Shown here piece after piece: positions 27,667-37,241 of a stretch of 64,000 nucleotides of DNA; position 1 is the first letter of the stretch, and each line of letters begins with the position of its first letter. The notes under the pieces were generated by a model. It was not told where the DNA came from. It saw nothing but the letters and a program-made list of their open reading frames with translations, and did no database searches. The position numbers were made by a program, and so were the translations under genes. The stretch is from positions 313,001-377,000 of the forward strand of contig NZ_CP071604.1 of NCBI RefSeq assembly GCF_017357225.1. Reading direction: 5' to 3'. Source of the stretch: Rhizobium binae. GTDB lineage: Bacteria; Pseudomonadota; Alphaproteobacteria; Rhizobiales; Rhizobiaceae.

Positions 27667-29628
27667 ATGCGCTGCTTTACCGTGCTTGGACCCTCGCAGA
27701 CCGGAAAATCGACAGTCGTGGAAAAGCTCGGCTCGCTGGAGGGCACGCCGAGGAAATCCAGCTCCCCTTATGGATTGAACCTCACGGAATTCACCTTTGG
27801 AAACGAGGCGTGGTGTGCACTGGATGCGCCGGGACCCAACGAAGCGTTGGTGCATGCGCAACAGGCGCTTCTTGCCAGCGACGCCTGCATACTGTGCGTT
27901 TCATCGGCACCCGAAGAGGCTGTGCTCGCCGCGCCCTATCTGCGGGTAATCGAAGCCTCGGGGACGCCTTGCATCCTCTTCGTCAACCGGATGGACGAAC
28001 CGAGAGGGCGGTTGAGGGACGTGATCGCCGCGCTTCAAGACTACGCCAACCACACCCTTTTGCTTCGCCAGATACCGATCCGCGAGGGGGACAGGGTCAT
28101 TGGCAGTTGCGATCTGATTTCGGAACGGGCGTGGCGCTACCGGGAAGGCCAGACTTCGGCGCTGATCGCAATCCCCGAAAGCATTGCCGAACGCGAGCAC
28201 GAAGCGCGCACCGAGCTCCTGGAACACCTGTCCGAATATGATGACTGGCTTCTCGAGGAACTGATCGAGGACCACGAGCCATCCAGTGACGCGATCTATG
28301 CCATTTCGTCACGGGTTCTCAAGGAAAACAGAATTATCCCGGTCCTGATCGGTGCAGCAAGTCACGGCAACGGCATGACGAGGCTGATGAAGGCGCTGCG
28401 CCACGAGGCGCCGCCGGTAGGGGTTCTTCGGCAGCGTCTCGCTCATGCGGGAACTGTCGATGAGGGCAAGCTGGTGGCCGTGAGCTTCCATGCCTATCAT
28501 CGTCAGAATATTGGCAAGACGGTGCTCGTGCGCGCGCTTGGCGAGGGCCTGCGGCAAGGCGCATCACTGGGCGGCTCCAGCCTCGGCGCCGTACAGGATC
28601 CCGCAAACGGGCGGTCCAGCTCGGCGGTTCTGCCGGCGCCGGGGGATGTCTTCGCCACGGTCAAGTCCGACCACTTGCCCGTCCCGTCGCTATTGACATC
28701 AGACGCGACGGTCGCCCCGCCAGAATGGACCGAGCCACCGACGCCGATGCTTGAAAGGATCCTTGTCCCGGGCAGCGAGCGCGATGAAAACAAGCTCTCC
28801 GAAACGCTGGCGAAACTTTCCGAAACCGATCGCGGTCTGAAAGTCTCGCATGAGGAAGGCACGGGCGCCCAGCTCGTCTGCGCCCAGGGACCGGTGCATC
28901 TGCGCGATCTCTGCCGAACGCTGTCCGATGTCTTTCACATCTCCGTGACCGATCGAACCCCCAGCCCAATCTACCGCGAGACGATCGCGAAACCATCGGA
29001 GGTTCATTACCGGCATCGCAAACAGACCGGCGGTGCCGGCCAATTCGCGGATGTGAAGCTGAGCATTCGCCCCAACGAGCGCGGCCGCGGCTTCACCTTC
29101 AGCGAAACCGTCAAGGGTAGAGTCGTTCCACGCAACTACATCCCTGCCGTCGAAGCGGGCGCGCGCGAAGCGATGGAGAAAGGGCCGCTCGGCTTCCAGG
29201 TCATCGATGTCAGCGTAACGCTGTTCGACGGTCAGTACCATGCAGTCGACAGTTCGGAACACGCCTTCAGGACTGCGTCGAGAATGGGAGTGCGACAGGC
29301 GCTTTCCGAAGGGGCGGCCGTTTTGATGCAACCGGTCTTCCGCAGCGAAATTCACATTCCGTCGATCTATTCCGGCAGCCTCGTCCAGATCGTCTCCGCT
29401 CTCAAGGGTCAGGTTCTCGGCTTCGACCGGGATGAAACCGCCAAGGGATGGGACATCTTCCGGGCACTTGTTCCGGGCGGCGCACTCGACGATCTGGCGC
29501 GGGCGCTGCGCTCGGCGACGCAGGGCATCGGTTACTTTTCCAAGACCTTCGATCACTTCGAGGAGCTATACGGCAAGGAAGCGGACGCCATCGTGAGGGC
29601 ACGCGAGGAATCAGGCGCCGCACACTGA
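27667..29628 (+). CDS. Elongation factor G-like protein
   Basis: A 653-residue paralogue of EF-G with the five-domain order intact: G domain with P-loop GPSQTGKS (8-15) and NRMD (107-110, NKxD-like), domain II, domain III, domain IV (HRKQTGGAGQFADVKL, PRNYIPAVEAGAREAM) and domain V (GSLVQIVSALKGQVLG). The G domain is abnormal: the effector loop with RGITI is absent and the switch II motif D-T-P-G-H reads DAPGP (53-57), so the catalytic histidine is missing. ATG 27667 is chosen for GGAGGA six bases upstream. It stands alone, away from rpsL/rpsG, so it is not the housekeeping fusA. Confidence 0.88.
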   Translation: MRCFTVLGPSQTGKSTVVEKLGSLEGTPRKSSSPYGLNLTEFTFGNEAWCALDAPGPNEALVHAQQALLASDACILCVSSAPEEAVLAAPYLRVIEASGTPCILFVNRMDEPRGRLRDVIAALQDYANHTLLLRQIPIREGDRVIGSCDLISERAWRYREGQTSALIAIPESIAEREHEARTELLEHLSEYDDWLLEELIEDHEPSSDAIYAISSRVLKENRIIPVLIGAASHGNGMTRLMKALRHEAPPVGVLRQRLAHAGTVDEGKLVAVSFHAYHRQNIGKTVLVRALGEGLRQGASLGGSSLGAVQDPANGRSSSAVLPAPGDVFATVKSDHLPVPSLLTSDATVAPPEWTEPPTPMLERILVPGSERDENKLSETLAKLSETDRGLKVSHEEGTGAQLVCAQGPVHLRDLCRTLSDVFHISVTDRTPSPIYRETIAKPSEVHYRHRKQTGGAGQFADVKLSIRPNERGRGFTFSETVKGRVVPRNYIPAVEAGAREAMEKGPLGFQVIDVSVTLFDGQYHAVDSSEHAFRTASRMGVRQALSEGAAVLMQPVFRSEIHIPSIYSGSLVQIVSALKGQVLGFDRDETAKGWDIFRALVPGGALDDLARALRSATQGIGYFSKTFDHFEELYGKEADAIVRAREESGAAH

Positions 29629-29684
29629 AACCTTCGCGCCACTTCCTGCTCGTTCGCAGGATGCGGCTCACGTCCGCCCTTACG

Positions 29685-30075
29685 TGCGTGAAACGTTTGC
29701 AGTTGTAGCAGCACAGGCCCAAGGTTGCGGCTTGCTTCCGGGACGGACAGGCTTGAAGCCGGCATCAGCGATCAAACCGCGCGTCACCTGCCCAGCAGAT
29801 GTATCGTCGCTGGCATACAGGACTTGGGCTGTACCGGCGTTTCCGACCACGCTACGGCCTCAAGCAGGCGGCGACGCCAGCAGATTGAATGCCTTGACGA
29901 TCCGGGCCTTCGGCAGAGGTCGCTGCAGATCTTTCTTCGGAAGTCGAGCTGTCGCGCATGAAGTCCAGATCGTGACAATGCTGAGAATCTGCCGTGACAC
30001 CGAGCAGGTTCATCGTCTCGATCACGGTCTTGGCATCGAGCGCGTCGCCCACTTGGCTGATGATCGCCTCGACAC
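29685..30075 (-). pseudogene. Decayed dinucleotide-binding (F420H2:NADP reductase-like) gene
   Basis: Three minus-strand frames join into one family-like protein. Frame 1: VEAIISQVGDALDAKTVIET ... HDLDFMRDSSTSEE. Frame 2: LPKARIVKAFNLLASPPA, then a stop, then GNAGTAQVLYASDDTSAG ... IADAGFKPVRPG. Frame 3: PEASRNLGPVLLQLQTF. The order matches NADPH-dependent F420 reductase-like proteins. Two frameshifts and an internal stop break it, and the N-terminal Rossmann motif GxGxxG is missing. It lies downstream of, and in the same direction as, the LysR gene at 30478. Confidence 0.75.
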
Positions 30076-30477
30076 GTGGGCTATCGTCGCAAAAGTCTGC
30101 GTATTGGGCGGTATCCTACTCGACTGGATCTCCGACTACCTCAATCACACGCCGGGATCGATTGCCCCGTTCGACCGCTCCATCCATAGGGCGGCCGCTC
30201 AGGGGCCTGGAGGCGATCGGGGCCGGGAACGGTGGCACCAGACCATCGGTCAGGACGTCCACGATGGACGCGTATCCCAAGCTGTCCGTGCCGGTGCTCG
30301 GCACCAGCGGGATCAGCACACCGTTCGTCAAGGCCTTCCTTGATCGCTAAGCGCAGCATGCGACTATGATCGAATTCCAAGGCACTCGGGCGCTGGATCC
30401 CGAGGAGCGACCGACCGAGAGGCCCACAGCGATCTTGGTGCTTCTCCGGGAACCTTGAATCATCCTCGGGCCGCTCA
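30076..30477. other. Gene-free stretch beside the pseudogene
   Basis: About 400 bases with only short, mutually exclusive open frames on both strands. None resembles a family I recognise. It may be degraded sequence continuous with the pseudogene at 29685-30075. Confidence 0.4.
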
Positions 30478-31338
30478 TCATGCGGTCGCGTTGACGAGAT
30501 GGTCCGATACGGTCGAGATGAACGCACGAAGGCGCTGAAGACGTCTTAGGTCACGGTGATATCCCATCCAGATGTCTCGCGCCGGCGGCGGCATCGGCAG
30601 TTCCAGTCTGCGGATACCCGCGATCTGATCGCCGACCACGCGGGGCAGGACGGCGATACCGACGCCTTGCCTACACATGCGCCCCTGGACGTTGCGGTTG
30701 TTCGATCGCAGGACCGATCTCGCGTTGGGGAAACTCTCGATGAGCCACGCGATATCGGGGAACTGTCCGGTCGACGTATCGTGGGTGATCAGCCGGAAAC
30801 CAGTCCCGTCGCCATATTTGGGATCAGCCGAATCCTCGGCGATGTAGACGCCGTATTCAAGCCTGAAGAGCCGCCGCTGGACGACATCGGCAGTGTTGAA
30901 CGGAACGATACGAAAGGCGATATCTGCCTCACGCTGGGCGAGGTTGAACAGGCGGGTGCCGGTGAGGATCTCGACGTCGACATTGGGGTAGGCGTTTGAG
31001 AAATCCGCCAGGATGGGAGGCAGGACATAGGCCCCGAACCAGTCCGCTGACGAAATGCGTAGACTGCCTTTGAGATTCTTCTCCTGCCCCGCAAGCCGGC
31101 GCTCCATGGCCAGCGCACCCTCTTCCATCTGCTCCGCCAGCGCGATGATCCCGTGGCCCTCTTCAGTCAGGACAAGACCATCCGCAGTCCGCTGGAAGAG
31201 CGTGTGACCGATCGCCTGCTCAAGTGCGCGCAGGCGCCTGCCGACGGTCGGATGGCTCGTCTGAAGCGAACGCGCAGCACCGCCGAGCGTACCAGCTCTC
31301 GCGACAGCAAGAAATATTCTCACGTCACTCCATTCCAT
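30478..31338 (-). CDS. LysR-family transcriptional regulator
   Basis: A 286-residue regulator. HTH about 3-60 (GTLGGAARSLQTSHPTVGRR), with the TVGRRLRALE form typical of a branch distinct from the two other LysR genes here. The substrate-binding domain starts near 90 (GSLRISSADWFGAYVLPPIL). The ATG at 31338 follows GGGGG; a GTG at 31350 is an alternative. It is divergent from the SDR-hydrolase-VOC operon, its likely target. Confidence 0.9.
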   Translation of the reverse strand: MEWSDVRIFLAVARAGTLGGAARSLQTSHPTVGRRLRALEQAIGHTLFQRTADGLVLTEEGHGIIALAEQMEEGALAMERRLAGQEKNLKGSLRISSADWFGAYVLPPILADFSNAYPNVDVEILTGTRLFNLAQREADIAFRIVPFNTADVVQRRLFRLEYGVYIAEDSADPKYGDGTGFRLITHDTSTGQFPDIAWLIESFPNARSVLRSNNRNVQGRMCRQGVGIAVLPRVVGDQIAGIRRLELPMPPPARDIWMGYHRDLRRLQRLRAFISTVSDHLVNATA

Positions 31339-31521
31339 CGCCACCCCCACAAAACTGAACGCCGAGAATACAGTTCTGTCACTTAAAGAACAAATCTAAG
31401 CACCTAGATTTTTGCCATCGCTTGGGGGCGCTCCTTCTGCCTGTTTGAGGACCTTTATGAGGCCGCTCGGGTGAAGGAAACGCGCTATCGGCGTCGTCTG
31501 AAAACAACTCGGAGAAAGCTA

Positions 31522-32346
31522 ATGAGAACTTGGCTCATCACAGGCTGCTCAAGCGGCTTTGGCCAACGGCTCGCACTCGCTGCAGCACAGCGCGGCGATG
31601 GGGTCATCGCGACGGCCCGCAATATCAAAACGATCGAAGAAATGGCCGAGCCTTTCGGCGGCCGCATGATCACCCTGCCCCTCGACGTGACCGATGCGGC
31701 TGCAGCCCGAGCTGCGGTCGCAAAGGCGGTCGACACATTCGGCGGCTTCGACGTGCTCGTGAACAATGCCGGCTATGGACTGTTCGGCGCGATCGAGGAA
31801 GGCGCGCCTGAGGAATATCGGCCGATGTTCGAGGTGAACGTCTTCGGTCTGATCGAAACCACCAGAGCAGCTCTGCCAGCCCTGCGACGTTCGGGCGGAA
31901 CGATCGTCAACATGTCGTCGGGCGCAGGCATCGCGGGCAGCGGCGGTGCCGGATATTACAATGCCGCCAAGTTTGCCGTGGAAGGGATCTCCGAAGCGCT
32001 CGCGGGCGAGCTGAAGCCGTTCGGCATCCGCGTGCTGATCGTCGAGCCTGGGCCGTTTCGCACCGATTTCCTTGGCCGTTCGATCACAATGGCAGCCAAC
32101 GAGATGCTGGAATACGCTGCGAGCTCGCGCAGGCACTATCGCGAAACCAACGACGGCAATCAGGCGGGCGATCCCGATAAGGCGATCGCGGTGATCCTGC
32201 AGGCAGTCGATGCCGATGACGCCCCGCTTCATCTGCCGCTCGGCCCCGCCGCGCATACGATTGCTGAGCGAAAGCTGGCTTCTTTCCGGAGCGATATCGA
32301 TGCCTGGCGCGACATCACGATCGCCACCGATTTCGACCAACCCTGA
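31522..32346 (+). CDS. Short-chain dehydrogenase/reductase, extended C-terminus
   Basis: A 274-residue SDR. Cofactor motif TGCSSGFGQR, VNNAGYGLFGAIEEG, and active site YYNAAKFAVEG. The C-terminal region PLHLPLGPAAHTIAERKLAS matches the paralogue at 22027. The ATG at 31522 follows GGAGAAAGC. First gene of an operon with the hydrolase and VOC protein, divergent from LysR 30478. Confidence 0.92.
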   Translation: MRTWLITGCSSGFGQRLALAAAQRGDGVIATARNIKTIEEMAEPFGGRMITLPLDVTDAAAARAAVAKAVDTFGGFDVLVNNAGYGLFGAIEEGAPEEYRPMFEVNVFGLIETTRAALPALRRSGGTIVNMSSGAGIAGSGGAGYYNAAKFAVEGISEALAGELKPFGIRVLIVEPGPFRTDFLGRSITMAANEMLEYAASSRRHYRETNDGNQAGDPDKAIAVILQAVDADDAPLHLPLGPAAHTIAERKLASFRSDIDAWRDITIATDFDQP

Positions 32347-32395
32347 GCGCTGGCCGCAACCTCTCTTTGACTTCAACATCGACTGGAAAGTGATC

Positions 32396-33244
32396 ATGAT
32401 CGCAACCTTGAAGGGGTTCACCCAACAGCTGGTGCCGGTGAATGGCATCAAGATCAACGCCGTCACGGGGGGCTCTGGTCCGCCGATCCTTCTGCTCCAC
32501 GGTTGGCCGGAAACATGGTGGGAATGGCACCATGTAATGCCGTTGCTGGTCGAGCATTTTAGTGTGGTGGCCATCGATCTGCGTGGCGCGGGTTTTTCCG
32601 ACTGCCCGCTCGACGGTTATGACAAGGCGACGATGGCGCGCGATGCGCACGAAGTCATGGTTGCCCTTGGACATGAACGCTATGCCGTGTGCGGCCATGA
32701 TATTGGCGGAATGGTGGCGCTGCCGCAGGCCGCCATCTATTGGAAGGCTGTTACCCGTCTGGCCGTGCTCGACGTTCCACTTCCCGGCTGGACGCAATGG
32801 GAGGCGACGACGGCACGGATCTGGCACTTCAGCTTTCATATGAACCGGGATCTGCCCGAGCGCCTGATCCATGGCCGTGAATATGACTATATCTCGGCCT
32901 TCATGGCTGAACGGTTCTACGATCACAGCACCTTCAACCCGGCGGACGTCGAGATCTACGCGAAAGCGATGGTCCTTCCTGGCCGCACGCGCGGCGGCAT
33001 GGAATGGTATCGTACCCTTGCTGCCGACCATGCGGCCGCACTCGAGTACAAAAAGCGACCGCTCGATATACCGGTGCTCGGTCTCGGCGGGGATCAGCGC
33101 TTCGGTGCGCATATGGTGCCGATGCTCAAGGAGTTCGCCAGCAATGTGACGGGAGGCTCGATTGCGCGGTGCGGTCACTATGTCGCTGACGAGCGGCCGG
33201 ATGAGGTGGCAGCAGCTCTGATCGATTTCCTCAAGGCCAATTGA
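32396..33244 (+). CDS. Alpha/beta hydrolase, epoxide hydrolase/dehalogenase type
   Basis: A 282-residue alpha/beta-hydrolase. Oxyanion motif HGWP (35-38). The nucleophile elbow is CGHDIGG with Asp102, not Ser, which points to epoxide hydrolases and haloacid/haloalkane dehalogenases. Catalytic His261 lies in RCGHYVADERP. The reaction would go through an alkyl-enzyme ester. It starts 49 bases after the SDR stop. The substrate cannot be read. Confidence 0.88.
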   Translation: MIATLKGFTQQLVPVNGIKINAVTGGSGPPILLLHGWPETWWEWHHVMPLLVEHFSVVAIDLRGAGFSDCPLDGYDKATMARDAHEVMVALGHERYAVCGHDIGGMVALPQAAIYWKAVTRLAVLDVPLPGWTQWEATTARIWHFSFHMNRDLPERLIHGREYDYISAFMAERFYDHSTFNPADVEIYAKAMVLPGRTRGGMEWYRTLAADHAAALEYKKRPLDIPVLGLGGDQRFGAHMVPMLKEFASNVTGGSIARCGHYVADERPDEVAAALIDFLKAN

Positions 33245-33344
33245 AACTCTGCAATCGCCCCGTCGTAGGCTAGGGGGTCGCGGCATTGCGGGCGGGTTGT
33301 GCCCGCACCCATCGCCGATGATTAAAGAAAAAAGGAAAACTATC

Positions 33345-33875
33345 ATGACCGCACCTGTCATTCGCGGCGTCAATCATATCGGCATCACGGTGCCCGACAT
33401 CGAAGCAGCAAAATCGTTCCTGGTGGAAGCTTTCGGCGGCCAGATGATCTACCAGTCCTTCGGACCGCAGGATCCGCCGCGGCAGGGACCCGAATTCGAG
33501 CGGGCCACTGGTGCTTTCCACGGAACGGTCGTGCGGGCGCAGGCGATGGTCAAAATCGGAACCGGACCTGATATAGAGCTCTTCGAAATGCACGGCTCCG
33601 AACAAGCGCAGCCGGTTCGAGCGAGCGACTTCGGCATTACGCACTTCGGTGTCTACACCGACGACATCGACGCATCGGTAGAGCGCTTCGAAAAGGCTGG
33701 AGGCACGTCTCTTACCGCGCCGCGCGCTATTCCCTACGCAACCGAAAAAGGTCCTGGAAACAAGGTCTGCTATTGCCGCATGCCATGGGGCACGACGATT
33801 GAGTTTATCACCACGCCCGACCGCATGGCCTACCATGACCAGACGGATCTGCGCAGGTGGCAGGACGACGACTGA
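33345..33875 (+). CDS. VOC-family (glyoxalase-like) protein
   Basis: A 176-residue vicinal-oxygen-chelate protein with two beta-alpha-beta-beta-beta modules. The first begins VNHIGITVPDIEAAKSFL and the second ITHFGVYTDDIDASVERF. Candidate metal ligands are His in NHIG and ITHF, and Glu in TTIEFITTP. ATG 33345 follows AAAGGAAAAC. Third gene of the SDR-hydrolase operon; it may be an isomerase, dioxygenase or resistance protein. Confidence 0.85.
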   Translation: MTAPVIRGVNHIGITVPDIEAAKSFLVEAFGGQMIYQSFGPQDPPRQGPEFERATGAFHGTVVRAQAMVKIGTGPDIELFEMHGSEQAQPVRASDFGITHFGVYTDDIDASVERFEKAGGTSLTAPRAIPYATEKGPGNKVCYCRMPWGTTIEFITTPDRMAYHDQTDLRRWQDDD

Positions 33876-33904
33876 GTAGGGCGCGAAGAAGGGACCCGCA
33901 TCAG

Positions 33905-34177
33905 TTAAGTCGCGGCGATGCTGACGCTGTCGGACGGATCGACGAGTGCGCAGCCGCGACGGCTGTCGTGACGGATCGACCGCACCTGCGGTCCGCCCAT
34001 CCGGATGAGCCTGACCTTCGTCAGTGCGCGTCTCATGCCGCTATGCGTTGCGAGCAGCGAAGTTCGTACGACTTCAGGTGCGCGTGAACCGTCGGGAGTA
34101 TCGGGACGGACAGCGAGAACGATGACGCCCGCCGTATCATGTCGCCAATTATCTGGTCCGCTTCTATCGATGGGCAC
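33905..34177 (-). CDS. Doubtful small hypothetical protein
   Basis: An open frame of 90 codons in an otherwise gene-free 370-base gap between the VOC gene and guaA. No ribosome-binding site, no recognised domain; the composition is Arg-rich. The codon third positions are moderately GC-rich, the only argument for coding. It may be a fragment or chance. Confidence 0.2.
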   Translation of the reverse strand: MPIDRSGPDNWRHDTAGVIVLAVRPDTPDGSRAPEVVRTSLLATHSGMRRALTKVRLIRMGGPQVRSIRHDSRRGCALVDPSDSVSIAAT

Positions 34178-34247
34178 AATGCCGTTGGAAGAAATTCGAC
34201 CAGCAATTAATCAATGTAGCCGTTTGATACAACTAACTATGCCCCCC

Positions 34248-35810
34248 TTACTCCCACTCGATCGTACCGGGCGGCTTTGAGGTGACGTCATAGACCACGC
34301 GGTTGATGCCGCGCACCTCGTTGATGATGCGGGTGGCGGCGCGGCCGAGGAATTCCATGTCGTAATGGTAGAAATCGGCGGTCATGCCGTCGACCGACGT
34401 GACGGCGCGCAGCGCGCAGACGAATTCATAGGTGCGGCCATCACCCATGACGCCGACGGTCTGGACGGGAAGCAGCACGGCGAAGGCCTGCCAGATGGCG
34501 TCGTAGAGGCCGGCCTTGCGGATTTCGTCGAGGTAGATCGCATCGGCCTCGCGCAGGATCTCCAGCTTTTCGCGGGTGATGCCGCCGGGGCAGCGGATGG
34601 CAAGGCCGGGGCCGGGGAAGGGATGGCGGCCGATGAAGCTGTCGGGCAGGCCGAGTTCGCGGCCGAGCGCGCGCACCTCGTCCTTGAAGAGTTCGCGGAG
34701 CGGCTCGACGAGCTGCATCTTCATGCGCTCCGGCAGGCCGCCGACATTGTGGTGCGACTTGATCGTCACCGACGGACCGCCGGTAAAGGAAACGCTCTCG
34801 ATCACGTCGGGATAGAGCGTGCCCTGGCCGAGGAAGTCGGCGCCGCCGAGTTTCTTTGCCTCCTCCTCGAAGGTTTCGATGAACAGCCGGCCGATGATCT
34901 TGCGCTTGGTTTCCGGGTCGCTGACGCCTTCGAGCTCGCCGATGAAGCGGTCGGACGCGTCGACGTGCAGCAGATGCAGATTGTAGTGCTCGCGGAACAT
35001 GGCGACGACACCAGCCGCCTCGTCCTTGCGCATCAGCCCGTGGTCGACGAGGATGCAGGTCAGCTGGTCGCCGACCGCCTCGTGGATCAGAAGCGCCGCG
35101 ACGGAACTGTCGACGCCGCCCGAAAGCGCGCAGATGACGCGCTTGTCGCCGACCTGCCTGCGGATCTCGTCGACCGCCTTCTGGCGGTATGCCGACATCG
35201 ACCAGTCGCCCTTGATGCCGGCGACATTGTGAATGAAGTTGCCGATCAGCTTGGCACCGTCGGGCGTATGCACGACCTCGGGGTGGAACTGCACGCCGTA
35301 ATATTTGCGCTTCTCGTCGGCGATGAAGGCGAAGGGCGCGTTGGAGGAGGTGGCGACCACTTCGAAACCATCGGGCAGCGCCGTGACACGGTCGCCATGG
35401 CTCATCCACACCTGATGGCGCGAGCCGGAGGACCAGAGGCCCTCGAACAGCTGGCAGTCCTTGTCGACATCGAGGAAGGCGCGGCCGAATTCGCGGTGAT
35501 GGCCGCTTTCGACCTTGCCGCCGAGCTGCATGCACATCGTCTGCTGGCCATAGCAGATGCCGAAGACCGGCAGACCGCTGTCGAAGATGATGTCAGGCGC
35601 CCGCGGCGATCCCTCGTCCACCGTCGAAGCCGGGCTCCCGGACAGGATCACGGCTTTCGGCTGCAGGCGATTGAAGCCCTCTTCAGCCGATTGGAAGGGA
35701 ACGATTTCGCAATAGACACCGGCCTCGCGCACGCGTCGTGCGATGAGCTGGGTCACCTGGCTGCCGAAATCGACGATGAGAACGGAGTCGGGATGTGCTG
35801 TCTGGGTCAT
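34248..35810 (-). CDS. guaA: GMP synthase (glutamine-hydrolysing)
   Basis: Converts XMP to GMP with ATP and glutamine, the last step of GMP synthesis. 520 residues, full length. The class I glutamine amidotransferase domain has nucleophile C86 (GICYGQQ) and H176/E178 (VQFHPEV). The ATP-pyrophosphatase domain has the P-loop SGGVDSS (230-236). The C-terminal dimerisation domain ends [10 protein letters not shown]. Single gene. Confidence 0.97.
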   Translation of the reverse strand: MTQTAHPDSVLIVDFGSQVTQLIARRVREAGVYCEIVPFQSAEEGFNRLQPKAVILSGSPASTVDEGSPRAPDIIFDSGLPVFGICYGQQTMCMQLGGKVESGHHREFGRAFLDVDKDCQLFEGLWSSGSRHQVWMSHGDRVTALPDGFEVVATSSNAPFAFIADEKRKYYGVQFHPEVVHTPDGAKLIGNFIHNVAGIKGDWSMSAYRQKAVDEIRRQVGDKRVICALSGGVDSSVAALLIHEAVGDQLTCILVDHGLMRKDEAAGVVAMFREHYNLHLLHVDASDRFIGELEGVSDPETKRKIIGRLFIETFEEEAKKLGGADFLGQGTLYPDVIESVSFTGGPSVTIKSHHNVGGLPERMKMQLVEPLRELFKDEVRALGRELGLPDSFIGRHPFPGPGLAIRCPGGITREKLEILREADAIYLDEIRKAGLYDAIWQAFAVLLPVQTVGVMGDGRTYEFVCALRAVTSVDGMTADFYHYDMEFLGRAATRIINEVRGINRVVYDVTSKPPGTIEWE

Positions 35811-35922
35811 GGCGAGGCTTTAATGAAAAGCGCCTCGCCTGGCAATCCGGGAAATCGGCGGCATCGGGTTTTTATTGTTCCGATTGTCCCTCGCGCGCCG
35901 GGAAAGGCGGGGCTTTGAGGGT

Positions 35923-36561
35923 TTAGAACCAGAAAACCCCGTCCTCCAGCGCCGTGAACAGGCTGTCGACGCCGTAGGAGAGCTTGCGGTCGACGATATG
36001 CAGATACTCGGTCCAGCCGGAAATATGCTGCAGCTCGACCGCGCCATCGGAAATGCCGCGAAGACCGATCAGCGGCAGCTTGTAGCCCTGGCAGGCGCGC
36101 AACACCGCATAGGTCTCCATATCGACCATGTCGGCGTCGATGTCGGTATAGGCAGCGCCCGAGATGACGTTGCCGCCCGTGGAAAGGCTTGCCTCGGCAA
36201 TACCAGGAATGCGCAGCGGCAGCTCGAGCGTCGCCGGCAGGTCGAGGAAGGGGGTCCGGCCCTTTTCGAAGCCAAGCGGCGAGGCGTCCATGTCGCGGTA
36301 GGAAACCGAGGTAACCTGATAGATTTCGGTCTGTTCCAATTTGGCCGAGCCGGCCGAGCCGAGCGAAACGACGAGATCCGGCAGGTCGTCGGCCGCATCG
36401 AGCCGCGCCAGCGTCTTGGTCAGCGCGACCGCTGCCTCGACAGGGCCGACGCCGGTCATCAAGGGCTCGATGCGCGAACGCAGAAAGGGGCCGTATTCGG
36501 CCTCCGCCGCCATGACGAACAGGATGGATTTTCCCGCGACCGATTTCAGTTCGAACTTCAT
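35923..36561 (-). CDS. MTA/SAH nucleosidase-like phosphorylase-superfamily protein
   Basis: A 212-residue protein of the nucleoside phosphorylase / MTA-SAH nucleosidase superfamily. Visible: MTGVGPVEAAVAL, DLVVSLGSAGSAKLEQTEIY, DADMVDMETYAVLRAC with the purine-ribose Glu, and GISDGAVELQHIS with the catalytic Asp. It probably cleaves 5'-methylthioadenosine or S-adenosylhomocysteine, but it diverges from MtnN, so the substrate is not certain. Its ATG overlaps the stop of the thioesterase gene by 4 bases (ATGA). Confidence 0.8.
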   Translation of the reverse strand: MKFELKSVAGKSILFVMAAEAEYGPFLRSRIEPLMTGVGPVEAAVALTKTLARLDAADDLPDLVVSLGSAGSAKLEQTEIYQVTSVSYRDMDASPLGFEKGRTPFLDLPATLELPLRIPGIAEASLSTGGNVISGAAYTDIDADMVDMETYAVLRACQGYKLPLIGLRGISDGAVELQHISGWTEYLHIVDRKLSYGVDSLFTALEDGVFWF

Positions 36562-37007
36562 CCTTTAATTCCCTCTCTGCCGCGGATGACCATCATCGTT
36601 CCGGTCATGGAGGCGATGAGTTTTGCCGGCCCGTCGCTGATCGCGTAGCCTCGCCCGTCGGCGACGATGATGGTGGAGCCCGGCTTGGTAATTTCGCCGC
36701 GAAACAGGAATCGCTCGCCACGCCCGGGCGACATGAGGTTGACCTTGAATTCGATCGTCAGGATCGAGGCTTCCGGATCGATGACGCTATAGGCGGCAAA
36801 GCCGCAGGCTGAATCGAGGGCGGCGGAAATGATCCCCGCATGTAGGATGCCGTGCTGTTGCGTCAGTTTGATGTCGAAGGGAAGCTCGATCTCGACGACG
36901 CCGTGCTCGACGCGCGTCAGCTCCGCACCGATCGTCTGCATCGCCGCCTGGCGCGCAAAGTTGCGGCGGATTCGCGCGCGGAAATCGCCCCTGTCAGTCT
37001 CACTCAT
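36558..37007 (-). CDS. PaaI-type hot-dog thioesterase
   Basis: A 149-residue hot-dog-fold thioesterase that hydrolyses acyl-CoA. Signature: QQHGILHAGIISAALDSACGFAAYS, containing the catalytic acidic residue and HAG helix, then LTIEFKVNLMSPG. The ATG at 37007 follows GAGGGG. It is coupled by overlap to the nucleosidase gene. Confidence 0.88.
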   Translation of the reverse strand: MSETDRGDFRARIRRNFARQAAMQTIGAELTRVEHGVVEIELPFDIKLTQQHGILHAGIISAALDSACGFAAYSVIDPEASILTIEFKVNLMSPGRGERFLFRGEITKPGSTIIVADGRGYAISDGPAKLIASMTGTMMVIRGREGIKG

Positions 37008-37241
37008 GGCTACCCCTCTCGAAGTCGGGAAAGTGGCATGGCAGGCCGGATTCGACAAGCTGGACATTGCTGAAATCGATCCGGACGGTGATGGAAACCT
37101 CAAGCCGTGTCGCCAGCGCAACCTTTCGCCGTGCCGCCGTTGCGCAAACACGTTGCCAATTCCTGCGAAGACAATTGCAGCTTCGCGCGCAGCGGGTATT
37201 CTCCGGCATCCTGTCTCGAAATGAGGGAAAGCGCCGGCGCC

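Noticed and set aside
30116..30331. Minus-strand 71-codon frame next to the pseudogene
   Set aside because: No family resemblance and overlapping frames of similar quality on both strands.
34365..35918. Plus-strand open frame of 517 codons
   Set aside because: It lies opposite guaA; long antisense frames are common in high-GC DNA and the translation shows no domain.
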